A DNA stretch of 64,000 nucleotides from an uncultured Collinsella sp. (GTDB taxonomy: Bacteria > Actinomycetota > Coriobacteriia > Coriobacteriales > Coriobacteriaceae). A program made the position numbers and the translations under genes. Each line of letters begins with the position of its first letter. Within the stretch, counting starts at the first letter, position 1. This document shows, piece after piece, positions 42,451 through 51,867 of this stretch. The DNA lies in NCBI GenBank assembly GCA_900540875.1, contig UQHT01000002.1:1-64000 (forward strand). Direction: 5' to 3'. The notes beneath the pieces are model-generated. The model saw nothing but the letters and a program-made list of their open reading frames with translations. It did not search any database and was not told the origin of the DNA.

Positions 42451-44310
42451 CTACTCCTCGCCCTCGAGCTTCTCGCTCGCCTCGAGCCACGCCATCTCCA
42501 ACTCGTCCATGGCGGCGTGGGCCTCGTCGATCTTTGCCTGCTGCTCGCCCAGCGCCGTGTAGTTGGTGGGATCGACCTGGGCCATGGCGGCCTCGGCCTC
42601 CTCCACGCGGGCGCGCTGCGTCCCCATCTTGCGCTCGAGCGAGCTCACCTCGCGGCGGAGCTTCTGGCGCTCGGCATTGGAAAGTCCGTTGGGCTGGCCG
42701 CTCGACTTGGGCTTTTCGGCTGCAACCGCTGCGGCGCCGGTGTCGAACGTGCCGGTCTTGGCGCTCGGCGCGCCCACGGGCTCGCCCTCGGCAGTAGCGT
42801 TGCACAGGCGCAGGTACTGGTCGACGCCGCCGGGCATATGCGTCAGATGACCGTCAAGCAGCGCCCACTGCTGGTCGGTCACGCGCTCCATCAAGAAGCG
42901 GTCGTGCGTCACCAGGATCAGCGTGCCCGGCCAGCCGTCGAGCAGGTCCTCGACAATCGCCAGCATGTCGGTATCCAAGTCGTTGCCCGGCTCGTCCAGG
43001 ATAAGCACGTTGGGCTCGTCCAGGATCGTCAGCAGCAGCGACAGGCGACGGCGCTGGCCGCCCGAAAGATCGCCGATGCGGCTCCAGAGCTGCTGCGTCG
43101 TAAAGCCCAGGCGCTCGCAAAGCTTCTCGGGCGAGGTCTCCTTGCCGTCGATGACGTAATACTTCTTATAATTGCTCAGAACCTCGCGGATCGTGTCACC
43201 CATGTAGGGCTCGAGCTCCTCGAGCTGCTGCGACAGCACGCCAAAGCGCACCGTCTGGCCGATCTTCACACGGCCGCGCAGGGGCGCGATCTTGCCCTGA
43301 ATCACGTCAAGCAGCGTGGACTTGCCGGCGCCGTTCTCGCCCAAAAGACCATAGCGGTCGCCCGCACCGATGAGCCAGGTCACGTCGGAGAGCACCTGCT
43401 TGGGCGCGCCGTCGGTATCCGCATAGCCGGCGTCCACGTCGACCACGTCGATAACCTGCTTGCCCAGACGGCTCACCGCCAGGCGCTTGAGCTCCAGCTC
43501 GTCACGCACGGGCGGTACGTCGGCGATCAGCTCGCGAGCAGCCTCAACGCGAAACTTGGGCTTGGTGGAACGCGCCTGGGCGCCGCGGCTCAGCCACGCG
43601 AGCTCCTTGCGCGCCATGTTGCGACGGCGCTCCTCGGTAACGGCGGCCATGCGGTCGCGCTCCACGCGCTGCAGGATATATGCCGAGTAGCCGCCCTCGA
43701 AGGGATCTACCTGGCCGTCGTGGACCTCCCACATGCTGGTGCAGACCTCGTCCAAGAACCAGCGGTCGTGCGTGACCACGAGCATGGCGCCCTGGCCGCG
43801 CTGCCAGCGGGCCTTTAAGTGACGCGCAAGCCAGTTGATGGTGCGCATGTCCAGGTGGTTGGTGGGCTCGTCGAGCATGAGCACGTCGTAGTCGCCGATC
43901 AGCAGGCGCGCGAGGTCCACGCGACGGCGCTGACCGCCCGAGAGCTCGCCCACCATGCCCTCCCAGGGTACATCGCTGATGAGGCCGGCGAGGATCTGGC
44001 GCGTACGCGGACTCGACGCCCACTCATACTCGGGCGTGTCGCCCACGACGGCATGATGCACGGTGTCGGTATCGACCAGGTTATCCTTTTGGCCGAGCAA
44101 TCCAATCGTCGTGTCGCGGCGGTGCGTCACGCGGCCGTCGTCGGGCTCCAACGTGCCGGCGAGCACGCTCAGCAGCGTCGACTTACCGTCGCCGTTTTTA
44201 CCGACAATACCAATACGGTCGCCCTCGCCCACGCCGAGCGTAACGCTATCGAAAATATGCTTGGTGGGAAACTCTAGGCTGACGGAATCGCATCCCAAAA
44301 GAATCGCCAT
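42451..44310 (-). CDS. ABC-F ATPase, Uup-like
   Basis: 619 aa, two ABC domains with Walker A sites GIVGKNGDGKSTLL and GLLGENGAGKSTLL, signatures LSGGQRRRVDLAR and LSGGQRRRLSLLL, and Walker B regions ending LDEPTNHLDM and LDEPGNDLDT. No transmembrane helices. The C-terminal 100 residues are a coiled coil (RQKLRREVSSLERKMGTQRA), the Uup feature. ABC-F proteins act on ribosomes; the coiled coil binds branched DNA in Uup. GAAGGAGCAGGGCAT precedes the chosen ATG. The second Walker B has Gly-Asn instead of Thr-Asn. Confidence 0.88.
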   Translation of the reverse strand: MAILLGCDSVSLEFPTKHIFDSVTLGVGEGDRIGIVGKNGDGKSTLLSVLAGTLEPDDGRVTHRRDTTIGLLGQKDNLVDTDTVHHAVVGDTPEYEWASSPRTRQILAGLISDVPWEGMVGELSGGQRRRVDLARLLIGDYDVLMLDEPTNHLDMRTINWLARHLKARWQRGQGAMLVVTHDRWFLDEVCTSMWEVHDGQVDPFEGGYSAYILQRVERDRMAAVTEERRRNMARKELAWLSRGAQARSTKPKFRVEAARELIADVPPVRDELELKRLAVSRLGKQVIDVVDVDAGYADTDGAPKQVLSDVTWLIGAGDRYGLLGENGAGKSTLLDVIQGKIAPLRGRVKIGQTVRFGVLSQQLEELEPYMGDTIREVLSNYKKYYVIDGKETSPEKLCERLGFTTQQLWSRIGDLSGGQRRRLSLLLTILDEPNVLILDEPGNDLDTDMLAIVEDLLDGWPGTLILVTHDRFLMERVTDQQWALLDGHLTHMPGGVDQYLRLCNATAEGEPVGAPSAKTGTFDTGAAAVAAEKPKSSGQPNGLSNAERQKLRREVSSLERKMGTQRARVEEAEAAMAQVDPTNYTALGEQQAKIDEAHAAMDELEMAWLEASEKLEGEE

Positions 44311-44354
44311 ATGCCCTGCTCCTTCGTAGAGATTCAACGTTGTCCATGATAGCG

Positions 44355-44395
44355 AAAACCACCACAAAGGGGACAGGCACCTTTGTGGTGGTTTT
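44355..44395. repeat. R1 palindromic repeat, copy 8 of 8
   Basis: Complete arms with GGACAGGCA loop. It lies between the ABC-F start and pstB stop (119 nt from the latter), the only copy not close to a stop codon. Confidence 0.88.
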
Positions 44396-44513
44396 GGGCA
44401 AGCGCACCAGCACACGACACAAAAAGGCGGGCCATCTCCCGCAAGAGATGACCCGCCTCTCCAATCAGTCCCGCGACAACCGTGGCCGCCGCGGGCCTCA
44501 AGCATGTCCCGGA

Positions 44514-45386
44514 CTAGGAGAACATGCCGGTGAGGTAATCATTCAGCCGCTTATCCTTGGGCCGTTGGAAAATCTCGTCAGTTTCGTCGTACTCGACCAT
44601 ATCGCCCATGTAGAAGAACGCCGTGCGGTTGGACACACGCGACGCCTGCTCCATGTTGTGCGTCACGATGACGATGGCACGGTCGGCAACGATCGACGAC
44701 ATCAGGTCCTCGATCGCCAACGTCGAGATGGGGTCGAGCGCCGAGCAGGGCTCGTCGAACAGAATCACGTCGGGGTTGAGCGCCAGCGTGCGCGCGATGC
44801 ACAGGCGCTGCTGCTGACCGCCCGAAAGCGCATAGGCGCTCTTGTCGAGCTTGTCTTTGACCTCGTCCCACAGCGCGGCGCCGCGCAGGCTTTCCTCGAC
44901 CATGCGATCGAGCTCGTCGCGGTCGGTGATGCCGTGGCGCTTGGGCGCAAACGTGATGTTGTCGCGAATGGACTTGCGAAACGGATTGGGCTGCTGGAAC
45001 ACCATGCCAATGGAACGACGCAGCTCGTACGTGTTCTCGGTCTTGGTGTTCACGTTGCGCCCGCGGTAGTTGATCTCGCCCTCCACGCGACAGCCGCGAA
45101 TCTCGCGATTCATAAGGTTGAGGCTGCGCAAAAAGGTCGACTTACCGCAGCCCGAAGGCCCGATGAGCGCCGTGATCTCGCCCTTATGGAAGTCGAGCGA
45201 CGTATTGTGCAGCGCATGGTGGTCGCCATAGTACACGTTGACGTCCTTGGCGGAGAGCACGACCTCGTCGCTCACGGCCTTGCCGCTCACGCGCACGCGC
45301 CTCTCGCTCTCCCCCACGCTCGACAGAAAGTCCTGGGTGTCGGACGCGGCCGCCTCGGTTGCGGGCGTTGCATTCATATCGCTCAT
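44514..45386 (-). CDS. pstB: Phosphate ABC transporter ATPase (PstB)
   Basis: 290 aa. NVYYGDHHALHNTSLDF at the start of the ABC domain, Walker A GPSGCGKSTFLRSLN, Q-loop VFQQPNPF, signature LSGGQQQRLCIAR, Walker B ILFDEPCSALDP and H-loop VTHNMEQA. The N-terminal 45 residues are an extra polar extension (ATPATEAAASDTQDFL). The start overlaps the pstA stop by 4 bp (ATGA), so translation is coupled. Confidence 0.96.
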   Translation of the reverse strand: MSDMNATPATEAAASDTQDFLSSVGESERRVRVSGKAVSDEVVLSAKDVNVYYGDHHALHNTSLDFHKGEITALIGPSGCGKSTFLRSLNLMNREIRGCRVEGEINYRGRNVNTKTENTYELRRSIGMVFQQPNPFRKSIRDNITFAPKRHGITDRDELDRMVEESLRGAALWDEVKDKLDKSAYALSGGQQQRLCIARTLALNPDVILFDEPCSALDPISTLAIEDLMSSIVADRAIVIVTHNMEQASRVSNRTAFFYMGDMVEYDETDEIFQRPKDKRLNDYLTGMFS

Positions 45387-46309
45387 TCGGCCGTCATCTT
45401 CCTTGCCAGTTGCTTGCCCACGATACGGGCGACTACGTTAAACAGCAGCACGCAGGTCATCAGCAGTGCGGCGGTGCCCCAAACGATCTGCTGGGCCTCG
45501 GGGCTGCCCTCGCCATAGATCTTGTAGATGTGCACGGCCAGCGACTCGCCGGGACGGAACACGTTCCAGGCGCAGGTGGGGCTCGACAGGTTAAAGCTCA
45601 AGAAGTTCAGGCGAACTGGCGAGCTCATGCCCGAGGTAAAGAGCAATGCTGCGGCCTCGCCAAAGACACGGCCGGCCGAAAGCACGATGCCGGTCACGAT
45701 GGCGGGCATGGCCTCGGGAATCAAGATGTGCAGCGTTGCCTCCCAGCGGGTGAGGCCCATGGCCAGGCACGCATCGCGCTGGGCCTGCGGCACGTCCTCG
45801 AGCGCCTGCTGAATCACGCGCACCAGGATGGGGATGTTGAACATGGTGAGCGCGACGGCGCCGGAGATGATGGAGTACTTCCAGCCCAGCTGCACCGAGA
45901 ATACCAGAAAGCCGAACATGCCTACGACAATGGAGGGCAGCGAGGACAGCGTCTCGATGGCGGTCGAGGCGATGTCGCGAATAGGCCCATCGGGCGCGTA
46001 CTCAACCAAAAAGACCGCGCCGCCCAGGCTGATGGGCACCGAGATGATCAGGGTGATCAGCAGCAGATAGAACGAGTCGAACAGCTGGTAGAGCACGCCA
46101 CCCTGGGTGCCGTTGGCGCGCGACGGCTCCGTGAGGAAGCCCGGCTTAAACAGTGTCGAGATGCCCTCGAACAGGATATAGGCCACCATGGAGACGACGA
46201 TGAGCATGACGATGGCAACGATCGCCGTCAGCACGCCCGTGGCGATGCGGTCCTGCTTTTGGACACGCCCGAGTCTCGCCTCGTCGATGTGGATGCGCGT
46301 GCTAGCCAC
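45383..46309 (-). CDS. pstA: Phosphate ABC transporter permease (PstA)
   Basis: 308 aa with about six transmembrane helices and the permease loop VPQAQRDACLAMGLTRWEATLHILIP. SLPSIVVGMFGF is typical of PstA. The chosen start is GTG (ASTRIHIDEARLGR follows), giving an 8-bp overlap with the pstC stop (GTGGCTAG) and a GAAGG ribosome site; a start 24 nt earlier is also open. Forms the channel with PstC. Confidence 0.93.
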   Translation of the reverse strand: MASTRIHIDEARLGRVQKQDRIATGVLTAIVAIVMLIVVSMVAYILFEGISTLFKPGFLTEPSRANGTQGGVLYQLFDSFYLLLITLIISVPISLGGAVFLVEYAPDGPIRDIASTAIETLSSLPSIVVGMFGFLVFSVQLGWKYSIISGAVALTMFNIPILVRVIQQALEDVPQAQRDACLAMGLTRWEATLHILIPEAMPAIVTGIVLSAGRVFGEAAALLFTSGMSSPVRLNFLSFNLSSPTCAWNVFRPGESLAVHIYKIYGEGSPEAQQIVWGTAALLMTCVLLFNVVARIVGKQLARKMTAE

Positions 46310-47210
46310 GAGCCTTCGCCCCCTTGCGGCCAATGAGATGGATGATCAGGATGAAGATGAGGCTCATGCCCATCAGTAGCAGACCGAGTGCCCACAGGAC
46401 GTCGTCCTGAGCCGAGCCCTCGGCATAGACCGCCATGGACGTGGTGAGCGTGGTGGTGATGGTGGAGGCCGGCGACAGCAGCGACGTCGGCATGGCCTCG
46501 ATACCGCCGATAACCATGCGCACGGCGAGCGTCTCGCCAAAGGCGCGGGTCATGCCAAGGATGACCGCGGTCATGAGCGAGGGCATGGCGCTCTTGAGCA
46601 CCACGTGCCAGATGGTCTGCCAGCGGGTGTAGCCCAGCGCGAGCGAACCCTGACGGTAGCTGTCGGGCACGGCACGCAGGCCATCGACCGAAAGCGTGGT
46701 CATGGTCGGCAGGATCATGACGGCCAGCACGATGGCGCCGGGCAAGATGCCCAGACCCGTGCTCACATGGAAAACGCTCTTCATAAGGCCGACGACCACG
46801 TGAAAACCGATCAGGCCAAAGACGACCGAGGGAATGCCGGTCAAAAGCTCAATGAGCGGCTGAAAGATCTTGGAACCAAATTTGGGTTGGATCTCGACCG
46901 CAAAGATGGCAGAGCCGATGGCGATGGGCAGCGCGATGAGCGTGGAGAGCATCATGACCGAAAACGAGGTGATGATCAGGGGCAGGGCGCCGGTATAAGG
47001 CAGGCCGTTATCAGCCGTGTTGGCCAGGTCCCACTTGGTGCCGGTAAAAAACTCGATGACCGAGACGCCGTCCTTGACAAAAGCCGAGAGGCCCTTTTGG
47101 GCGACCATAAAGATGAGCGCGGCAACGACAAGCGTCACGAGCGCTACGCACGCGCCCGTGACGCCCAGGCCCACGTTCTCAAGGTCGCGCTTTGGCAGCT
47201 GTTTTGCCAT
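46302..47210 (-). CDS. pstC: Phosphate ABC transporter permease (PstC)
   Basis: 302 aa, about six helices. LLTGIPSVVFGLIGFHVV, and the EAA-type loop RAVPDSYRQGSLALGYTRWQTIWHVVL, identify PstC. It follows pstS (25 nt) and is coupled to pstA. Imports inorganic phosphate delivered by PstS. Confidence 0.95.
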   Translation of the reverse strand: MAKQLPKRDLENVGLGVTGACVALVTLVVAALIFMVAQKGLSAFVKDGVSVIEFFTGTKWDLANTADNGLPYTGALPLIITSFSVMMLSTLIALPIAIGSAIFAVEIQPKFGSKIFQPLIELLTGIPSVVFGLIGFHVVVGLMKSVFHVSTGLGILPGAIVLAVMILPTMTTLSVDGLRAVPDSYRQGSLALGYTRWQTIWHVVLKSAMPSLMTAVILGMTRAFGETLAVRMVIGGIEAMPTSLLSPASTITTTLTTSMAVYAEGSAQDDVLWALGLLLMGMSLIFILIIHLIGRKGAKARG

Positions 47211-47235
47211 TGCAAACCTTTCCGGGGGCGATTAC

Positions 47236-48174
47236 TTATTTAGCGGAGACCTTGCCGCTGGCGTCCTTGACGACCTTCATGGCAGAGACGGGGATGAAGC
47301 CCTGCTCCTCGACGAGCTTGCCCTGGACGTCGTCGGAGAGCATGAACTCCAGGAAGGCCTTGGTAGCCTCATCGGCGTCCTTAGAGCAGTACATGTGCTC
47401 GGTAGCCCAAATCTTGAAGGAGTTGTCGGTGACGTTCTTGCTCTTGGGCTCGACGCCCTCGACCTTGACGGCGTTGAACTTGGAGTCATCGAAGTGCGAG
47501 AAGTCGAGGTAGGAGATGGCGTTGTCGGTGCTGGCGATCTGAGTCTGGACGTCGCCGGACTTATCGAGCTCGGCGTCGCCCTTAAAGTCGACAGCCTCGT
47601 CGCCAAAGACGGCAGCCTCGAAGGTGGCGCGGGTGCCGGAGCCGGCCTTGCGGTTGAGGACGACGATGGTGGCGTCGTCGCCGCCGACCTCCTTCCAGTT
47701 GGTGATCTGGCCGGAGAAGATGCCCTTGAGCTGCTCGAGGGACAGGTCGTCGACCTTGACGTTCTTGGAGACGACGGGGCCCATGCCCACGACGGCGACC
47801 TCGTGGTCGACGAGGTTCTTGACCTGGTCGGCCTCGAGCTTGGTCTCGGCGAAGACGTCGGAGTTACCGATGGTGACGGTGCCGGCGGCGACAGCGGTCA
47901 GGCCCTTGCCCGAACCGTTACCCGAACCGGAGACGGAGACGTCGGGGTTGGCATCCATGAACTTCTCGGCAGCGGCCTCGACGAGAGCCTGGAACGAGGA
48001 GGCGCCGTCGTAGGTCACCTCGCCGGAGACGGACTCGGCAGCAGCGGCGCTACCCTTGTCGGCGGCGTCGGATTCGCCGGAGCCGCCGCAACCAACGAGA
48101 CCGAGACCGACGATGCTGGCAAGACCACCAGCGAGGCCGAGGAACTGACGACGAGAATAAGCCTGATCGAGCAT
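47236..48174 (-). CDS. pstS: Phosphate-binding lipoprotein (PstS)
   Basis: 312 aa. The signal has a twin-arginine motif SRRQFLGLAGG and a lipobox LVGCGG (Cys about residue 32), so it may be a Tat-exported lipoprotein anchored in the membrane. Phosphate ligands include GASSFQA, GSGNGSGKG and NRKAGSGTRATFE. GAAAGGAAGATC precedes the ATG. First gene of pstSCAB; phoU is not in the window. Confidence 0.93.
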   Translation of the reverse strand: MLDQAYSRRQFLGLAGGLASIVGLGLVGCGGSGESDAADKGSAAAAESVSGEVTYDGASSFQALVEAAAEKFMDANPDVSVSGSGNGSGKGLTAVAAGTVTIGNSDVFAETKLEADQVKNLVDHEVAVVGMGPVVSKNVKVDDLSLEQLKGIFSGQITNWKEVGGDDATIVVLNRKAGSGTRATFEAAVFGDEAVDFKGDAELDKSGDVQTQIASTDNAISYLDFSHFDDSKFNAVKVEGVEPKSKNVTDNSFKIWATEHMYCSKDADEATKAFLEFMLSDDVQGKLVEEQGFIPVSAMKVVKDASGKVSAK

Positions 48175-48319
48175 GATCTTCCTTTCATACATGCGACTCG
48201 CGGACACCCTGCCCGCTTTGCTGTTTGGAAAGATACGTCCCCGATCGGGCAGCGCCCGCGCCAACTGCTGTTTCTTACGGGCATTTGATAGACCCTTACC
48301 GCAAGCGCGGCTCGGCTTT

Positions 48320-48336
48320 ACAAACGAATAACAAAC
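48320..48336 (-). promoter_or_regulatory. Candidate Pho box before pstS
   Basis: On the minus strand GTTTGT-N5-GTTTGT, a direct repeat with 11-bp period, the spacing of PhoP-type boxes. It is about 145 nt upstream of the pstS start codon. Confidence 0.4.
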
Positions 48337-48368
48337 CCGCCGCCAAGCATGACCCGCCTTTTACAAGG

Positions 48369-48395
48369 TAGTCATTGGGGACGTTCTTAAACGAC
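48369..48395. repeat. R2-related segment
   Basis: TAGTCATTGGGGACGTTCTT AAACGAC matches 16965-16991 at 24 of 27 positions. Confidence 0.6.
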
Positions 48396-48433
48396 CGCCC
48401 CAGCGAGCGAGGATTATTGGACACTCAAATAAC

Positions 48434-48497
48434 GAGAGTGGATAATCTCCCACTTTGAGCCTGTACACAGGCCAAAAACGGCAGACTATCCACTCTC
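48434..48497. repeat. R3 palindromic repeat, copy 1 of 2
   Basis: GAGAGTGGATAATCTCCC (48434-48451) pairs with 48480-48497 with two mismatches; CACAGGCCAAAAACGG is conserved within. Second copy at 58617-58680. Confidence 0.8.
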
Positions 48498-48560
48498 ATT
48501 CCGAGATGAGCTGCTACGCGGGCTGGTAATACCGCGTAACCCCAAGCAAGATATAGGGGT

Positions 48561-48653
48561 TTCCCAGGTGCCCGAGATTGCCCCGAAAGAGGAGCGCCGC
48601 GTACTTTGGTACGCAAGCGACGGTTTGAGGGGCAAGGTCGGGTGCCTGGGGAA
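48561..48653. repeat. Nested hairpin after the M20 dipeptidase gene
   Basis: TTCCCAGGTGCCCGA and TCGGGTGCCTGGGGAA (imperfect outer stem), TTGCCCC/GGGGCAA, and GCGTAC-TTTG-GTACGC at the tip. It ends 4 nt past the dipeptidase stop codon on the minus strand. Confidence 0.7.
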
Positions 48654-48656
48654 GCC

Positions 48657-50093
48657 CTAGAGCTCGAGTTCGTTGAGGCGAAGGATCGCCACGATATAGA
48701 TCTTGAGCGCCTGCTTGAGCTGTTCTTCGCTGGCGCACTCGTTGGGGCCGTGCATCTGGCCGCCCCATGCGGGCAGTTCCAGACCAGTCTCCTCGGGACC
48801 AAACGAGACGGCGCGGGCAAAATTGCGCGCGTACGTGCCGCCGCCCATGGCAAAGGGCTCGGCATCCTTGCCCGTAAACTCGTTGTAGGTGTCGATGAGC
48901 GCCTTCACGGCCGGGTCGTCGGCAGAGACCGAGAACGGCACCTTTGTACGACCCACGCGGCACGTCACGCCAAAGCGGCCCACGAGCGGCTCGAGCTGCT
49001 CACGGATGGTATCGGCGCTCGTGCTATCGGGGAAGCGCACGTCGATGACCTGCTCAATGTGGCCATCTGCCACACGAATGACGCCGGGGTTGCAGGTGAG
49101 CGGGCCAAACGCCGGGCTCGTCGCGTCGATACCCAGGCCACGACCATAGGCGTCCGCATGCACAAAGGCCAAAAACTTGACAAACTCGTGCTCGGCAGGC
49201 GTCAACAGGCGCTCGTTGCGTGCGCCAAACGTATCCTCCACCTCGCGCAGATACCCCACGATCAGGCCGACGGCATTAATCGTTCCCTCGGGCATCGAGG
49301 CATGGCCACCGATACCGTGGGCAAAAATCTGCGCATGACCGTTGTCGAGCGTCGTGATCTCAAGGCGATCGGCGTTTTCAACGGGCGCCGGCAGCTCCTC
49401 GGCGGCAATCGCAAGTTCGCAGATAGACTGCGACGGAATGGCGTTGCTCGCCTCGGCACCGCTCCAGGACACAATGCGCCCGCCGTCGATCTTGGGGCTC
49501 ACAAGCGTCGCCCCAAACTGACCCTTCTCGGCATTGCAGACCGGGAACTCGGCATCGGGCGTAAACAGAAAGTCGGGGTTCGCGTAATTCTCCAGATAAT
49601 GGTGAACGTCGGACATGCCCACTTCCTCATCGCAGCCCAGCAGCGCGCGGAAGGTGTAGCGTGGGGTAATACCGTGCTTGAGCAGATAGGCACCGGCGTA
49701 GAGTGACAGCACGGCAGGACCCTTGTCGTCGATAACGCCGCGGCCAAGCAGCCAGCCCTCGCGACGCTCCATCGCAAACGGGTCGGTGTTCCAGCCGGGG
49801 CCGGCGGGAACCACGTCCACGTGGCAGATAGTCGCGAGCTGCTTGTCGCCGCGGCCGGGAATGTCGGCGATGCCCACGTAGCCTTCGTCATCGCTTGTCT
49901 GGTAGCCGAGCTTTTGCGCAATGCCGAGCGCGCAATCGAGTGCATCACGGACTGGGCGGCCAAACGGCGCACCAGGTTCCGCATCGGCGGCAATGGCAAC
50001 AGACGGATAGCTCACCAGCTGCTCGATATCGGCGACGACATCATCCCAGACCTCGTCGACATACTCGGCGACGCTCTGCTCCACCTGATTCAT
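48657..50093 (-). CDS. M20 family dipeptidase (PepV/Sapep-like)
   Basis: 478 aa, the length of PepV-type metallopeptidases. Zinc motifs: TICHVDVVPAGPGW, GRGVIDDKGPAVL, LLGCDEEVGMSD, FTPDAEFPVC and MHGPNECASEEQ (last His). The lid domain has HGIGGHASMPEGTINA. Cleaves dipeptides with unrestricted or His-containing N-terminal residues in relatives; substrate unproven. AAGGAGGTCGTCC is a strong ribosome site. Confidence 0.88.
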   Translation of the reverse strand: MNQVEQSVAEYVDEVWDDVVADIEQLVSYPSVAIAADAEPGAPFGRPVRDALDCALGIAQKLGYQTSDDEGYVGIADIPGRGDKQLATICHVDVVPAGPGWNTDPFAMERREGWLLGRGVIDDKGPAVLSLYAGAYLLKHGITPRYTFRALLGCDEEVGMSDVHHYLENYANPDFLFTPDAEFPVCNAEKGQFGATLVSPKIDGGRIVSWSGAEASNAIPSQSICELAIAAEELPAPVENADRLEITTLDNGHAQIFAHGIGGHASMPEGTINAVGLIVGYLREVEDTFGARNERLLTPAEHEFVKFLAFVHADAYGRGLGIDATSPAFGPLTCNPGVIRVADGHIEQVIDVRFPDSTSADTIREQLEPLVGRFGVTCRVGRTKVPFSVSADDPAVKALIDTYNEFTGKDAEPFAMGGGTYARNFARAVSFGPEETGLELPAWGGQMHGPNECASEEQLKQALKIYIVAILRLNELEL

Positions 50094-50147
50094 GGACGAC
50101 CTCCTTACCAATGAGCGGCGAGCGCGCTCGCCCCTCACATTACGTCA

Positions 50148-50810
50148 TTAGATAGCGAAAAGTTTAGCAAGCTCGGCCACCGAGTGCACCACTGCATCGG
50201 CACCCGCCGCCTCATGCTCACCCGGCGCCGCCGCGCCCGAATAGATGCCGATGCACGGCACGCCCATCGCGTGCGCGCCCTCCACATCGTTAAAGCGATC
50301 GCCGATCATCGCGGCATCGTCCGCCGTCGCGCCGAGCGCCGCCAGGGCATCGCGAACCGAATCGGCCTTGGTCTCGCGCCCCTGCGGAGGATTCATGCCA
50401 ACCACGGCTTCGAACTGAGAAAGACCAAGCTCATGCACCATGTCGATGCATTTGGCCTCCATGCGTGACGTCGCCACGGCCATACGCTTGCCCCGGGCGG
50501 CCAACTCATCCAGCAGCTCGGGAATCCCATCGAACACGGGGTACTCCTCCGGTCCCAGCTCATCAAAAAAGGCGCGGTACTCGTCGGCCACCACAAGCGA
50601 CTCCTCGCGGGAAAAGCCGTAAAAGTCGTGAAAGCTCTTCCACAGGGGCGGCCCGATCATGCGGCGCAGATCACCCATCTGCGTCTCCGAAAACCCGCGC
50701 GCAGCCAGCGTCTTGCGCGTCGAGGTCATCACTGCCCGACCCGTATCGGCCACCGTACCGTCAAAATCGAACAGCACAACCGGCCGCTCGCAAAGTTGCA
50801 ATGCCGCCAT
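50148..50810 (-). CDS. HAD-superfamily hydrolase, phosphoglycolate-phosphatase-like
   Basis: 220 aa. Motif I VVLFDFDGTVADTGRAV, motif II AVATSRMEAK, motif III Lys in GRETKADSVRDAL and motif IV MIGDRFNDVEGA, with a helical C1 cap. This is the Gph/PgmB-like group. Upstream TGTTGACTATTCAACA in the divergent space with DegV-2 may be an operator. GAAGGGTGCCG precedes ATG. Confidence 0.86.
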   Translation of the reverse strand: MAALQLCERPVVLFDFDGTVADTGRAVMTSTRKTLAARGFSETQMGDLRRMIGPPLWKSFHDFYGFSREESLVVADEYRAFFDELGPEEYPVFDGIPELLDELAARGKRMAVATSRMEAKCIDMVHELGLSQFEAVVGMNPPQGRETKADSVRDALAALGATADDAAMIGDRFNDVEGAHAMGVPCIGIYSGAAAPGEHEAAGADAVVHSVAELAKLFAI

Positions 50811-50966
50811 CGGCACCCTTCTTCCCCAGTTGATGATTTCCACACCACCGCTTCAAACTGTTGACTATTCAACAATTGAACCTAGCAATGTAGAGCAACT
50901 CCACTATACTTGTCGCACTATGCTTTCAGAAGGCGGCGCGCAAGCGCCCCAACGAAAGGTGCAATT

Positions 50967-51827
50967 ATGTCTTTTGCCATCATAACCGACTCCACGTCGG
51001 ACATCTCCCCCGCCCGTGCCCAAGAGCTCGGCATTTACGTGATTCCGCTGCATGTGATTATCGAGGGCGAGGACCTGCTCGACCAGGTGCAGATTACCGC
51101 CGAGGAATACGTCGCCCGCATGGCTGGCTCCGAGCAGCTGCCGCACACCTCGCAGCCGAGCGCCGGCGAGTTCAAGGCGCTGTTTGACCGCGTACGCGCC
51201 GATGGCCACGACAGCGCGATCTTTATCTCGCTGTGCAGCGAGTGGTCCGCCTGCTATTCCAACGCATGCCTGGTCGCCGAGACCCACGAGCTCGACGTGC
51301 GCTGCATCGATTCGCGCACCGGCTCGGGCGCCGAGGGCCTGCTGGTGGAGTATGCGCTGGCCATGCGCGAGGACGGCCGCAGCTTGGACGAGACCGAGGC
51401 GCAGATCCGCGCGACGCTGCCCGACGCCCACCTGCTGCTGATTCCCCGCACGCTCGAGAACCTGGTCAAGAACGGCCGCGCGCCCAAACTCGCCGGCCAG
51501 CTGACGCAGATGCTCAACATTCGCCTGGCCGTTTCGCCGGAGTGGCAGTCGGGCGAGATCAAGGCCGTCAAGAAGGGCCGCGGCGCCAAGCGCATCGTCG
51601 CCAACACCATGGCCGACTGCCTCGCGTTTTTGGCTGAACACCCGGGTTCGAGCGTGCGCGTGCTCACGACCGGCGCCGCCGAGGAGCAGGAGCTTGTCAA
51701 CGAAGCACTCGAAGGCCAGGACTACGTAGACGCCGGCACCGGCCCCATCGGCTGCACCATCGCCACCCACGTAGGCGTCGACGCCATCGCCATCAGCTAT
51801 TGCCCCCGCTACCAACCTGCCAATTAG
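50967..51827 (+). CDS. DegV family fatty-acid-binding protein (second copy)
   Basis: 286 aa. FAIITDSTSDISPARAQELG, VKNGRAPKLAGQLTQMLNIRL, VRVLTTGAAEEQE and GPIGCTIATHVGVDAIAISY carry the family pattern. It is only moderately similar to the copy at 12610-13464. CGAAAGGTGCAATT precedes the ATG. Its last codons (PAN and stop) lie inside the left arm of an R6 repeat, so that element has become part of the gene end. Confidence 0.87.
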   Translation: MSFAIITDSTSDISPARAQELGIYVIPLHVIIEGEDLLDQVQITAEEYVARMAGSEQLPHTSQPSAGEFKALFDRVRADGHDSAIFISLCSEWSACYSNACLVAETHELDVRCIDSRTGSGAEGLLVEYALAMREDGRSLDETEAQIRATLPDAHLLLIPRTLENLVKNGRAPKLAGQLTQMLNIRLAVSPEWQSGEIKAVKKGRGAKRIVANTMADCLAFLAEHPGSSVRVLTTGAAEEQELVNEALEGQDYVDAGTGPIGCTIATHVGVDAIAISYCPRYQPAN

Positions 51828-51867
51828 GGACAGATTTATTTTGGCAGGTTTTATCTGGGCAAACGTT
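51814..51867. repeat. R6 repeat, copy 1 of 2, overlapping the DegV-2 stop
   Basis: AACCTGCCAA...TTGGCAGGTT hairpin with loop containing AGGGACAG, followed by TTATCTGGGCAAACGTT. Second copy, inverted, at 61950-62003. Confidence 0.8.

Noticed and set aside
41689..43818. 709-aa open frame opposite the Cof and ABC-F genes
   Set aside because: Shadow of two genes with clear motifs on the minus strand.
47017..48288. 423-aa Gly/Asp/Val-rich frame opposite pstS
   Set aside because: Mirror of PstS codons; low complexity only.
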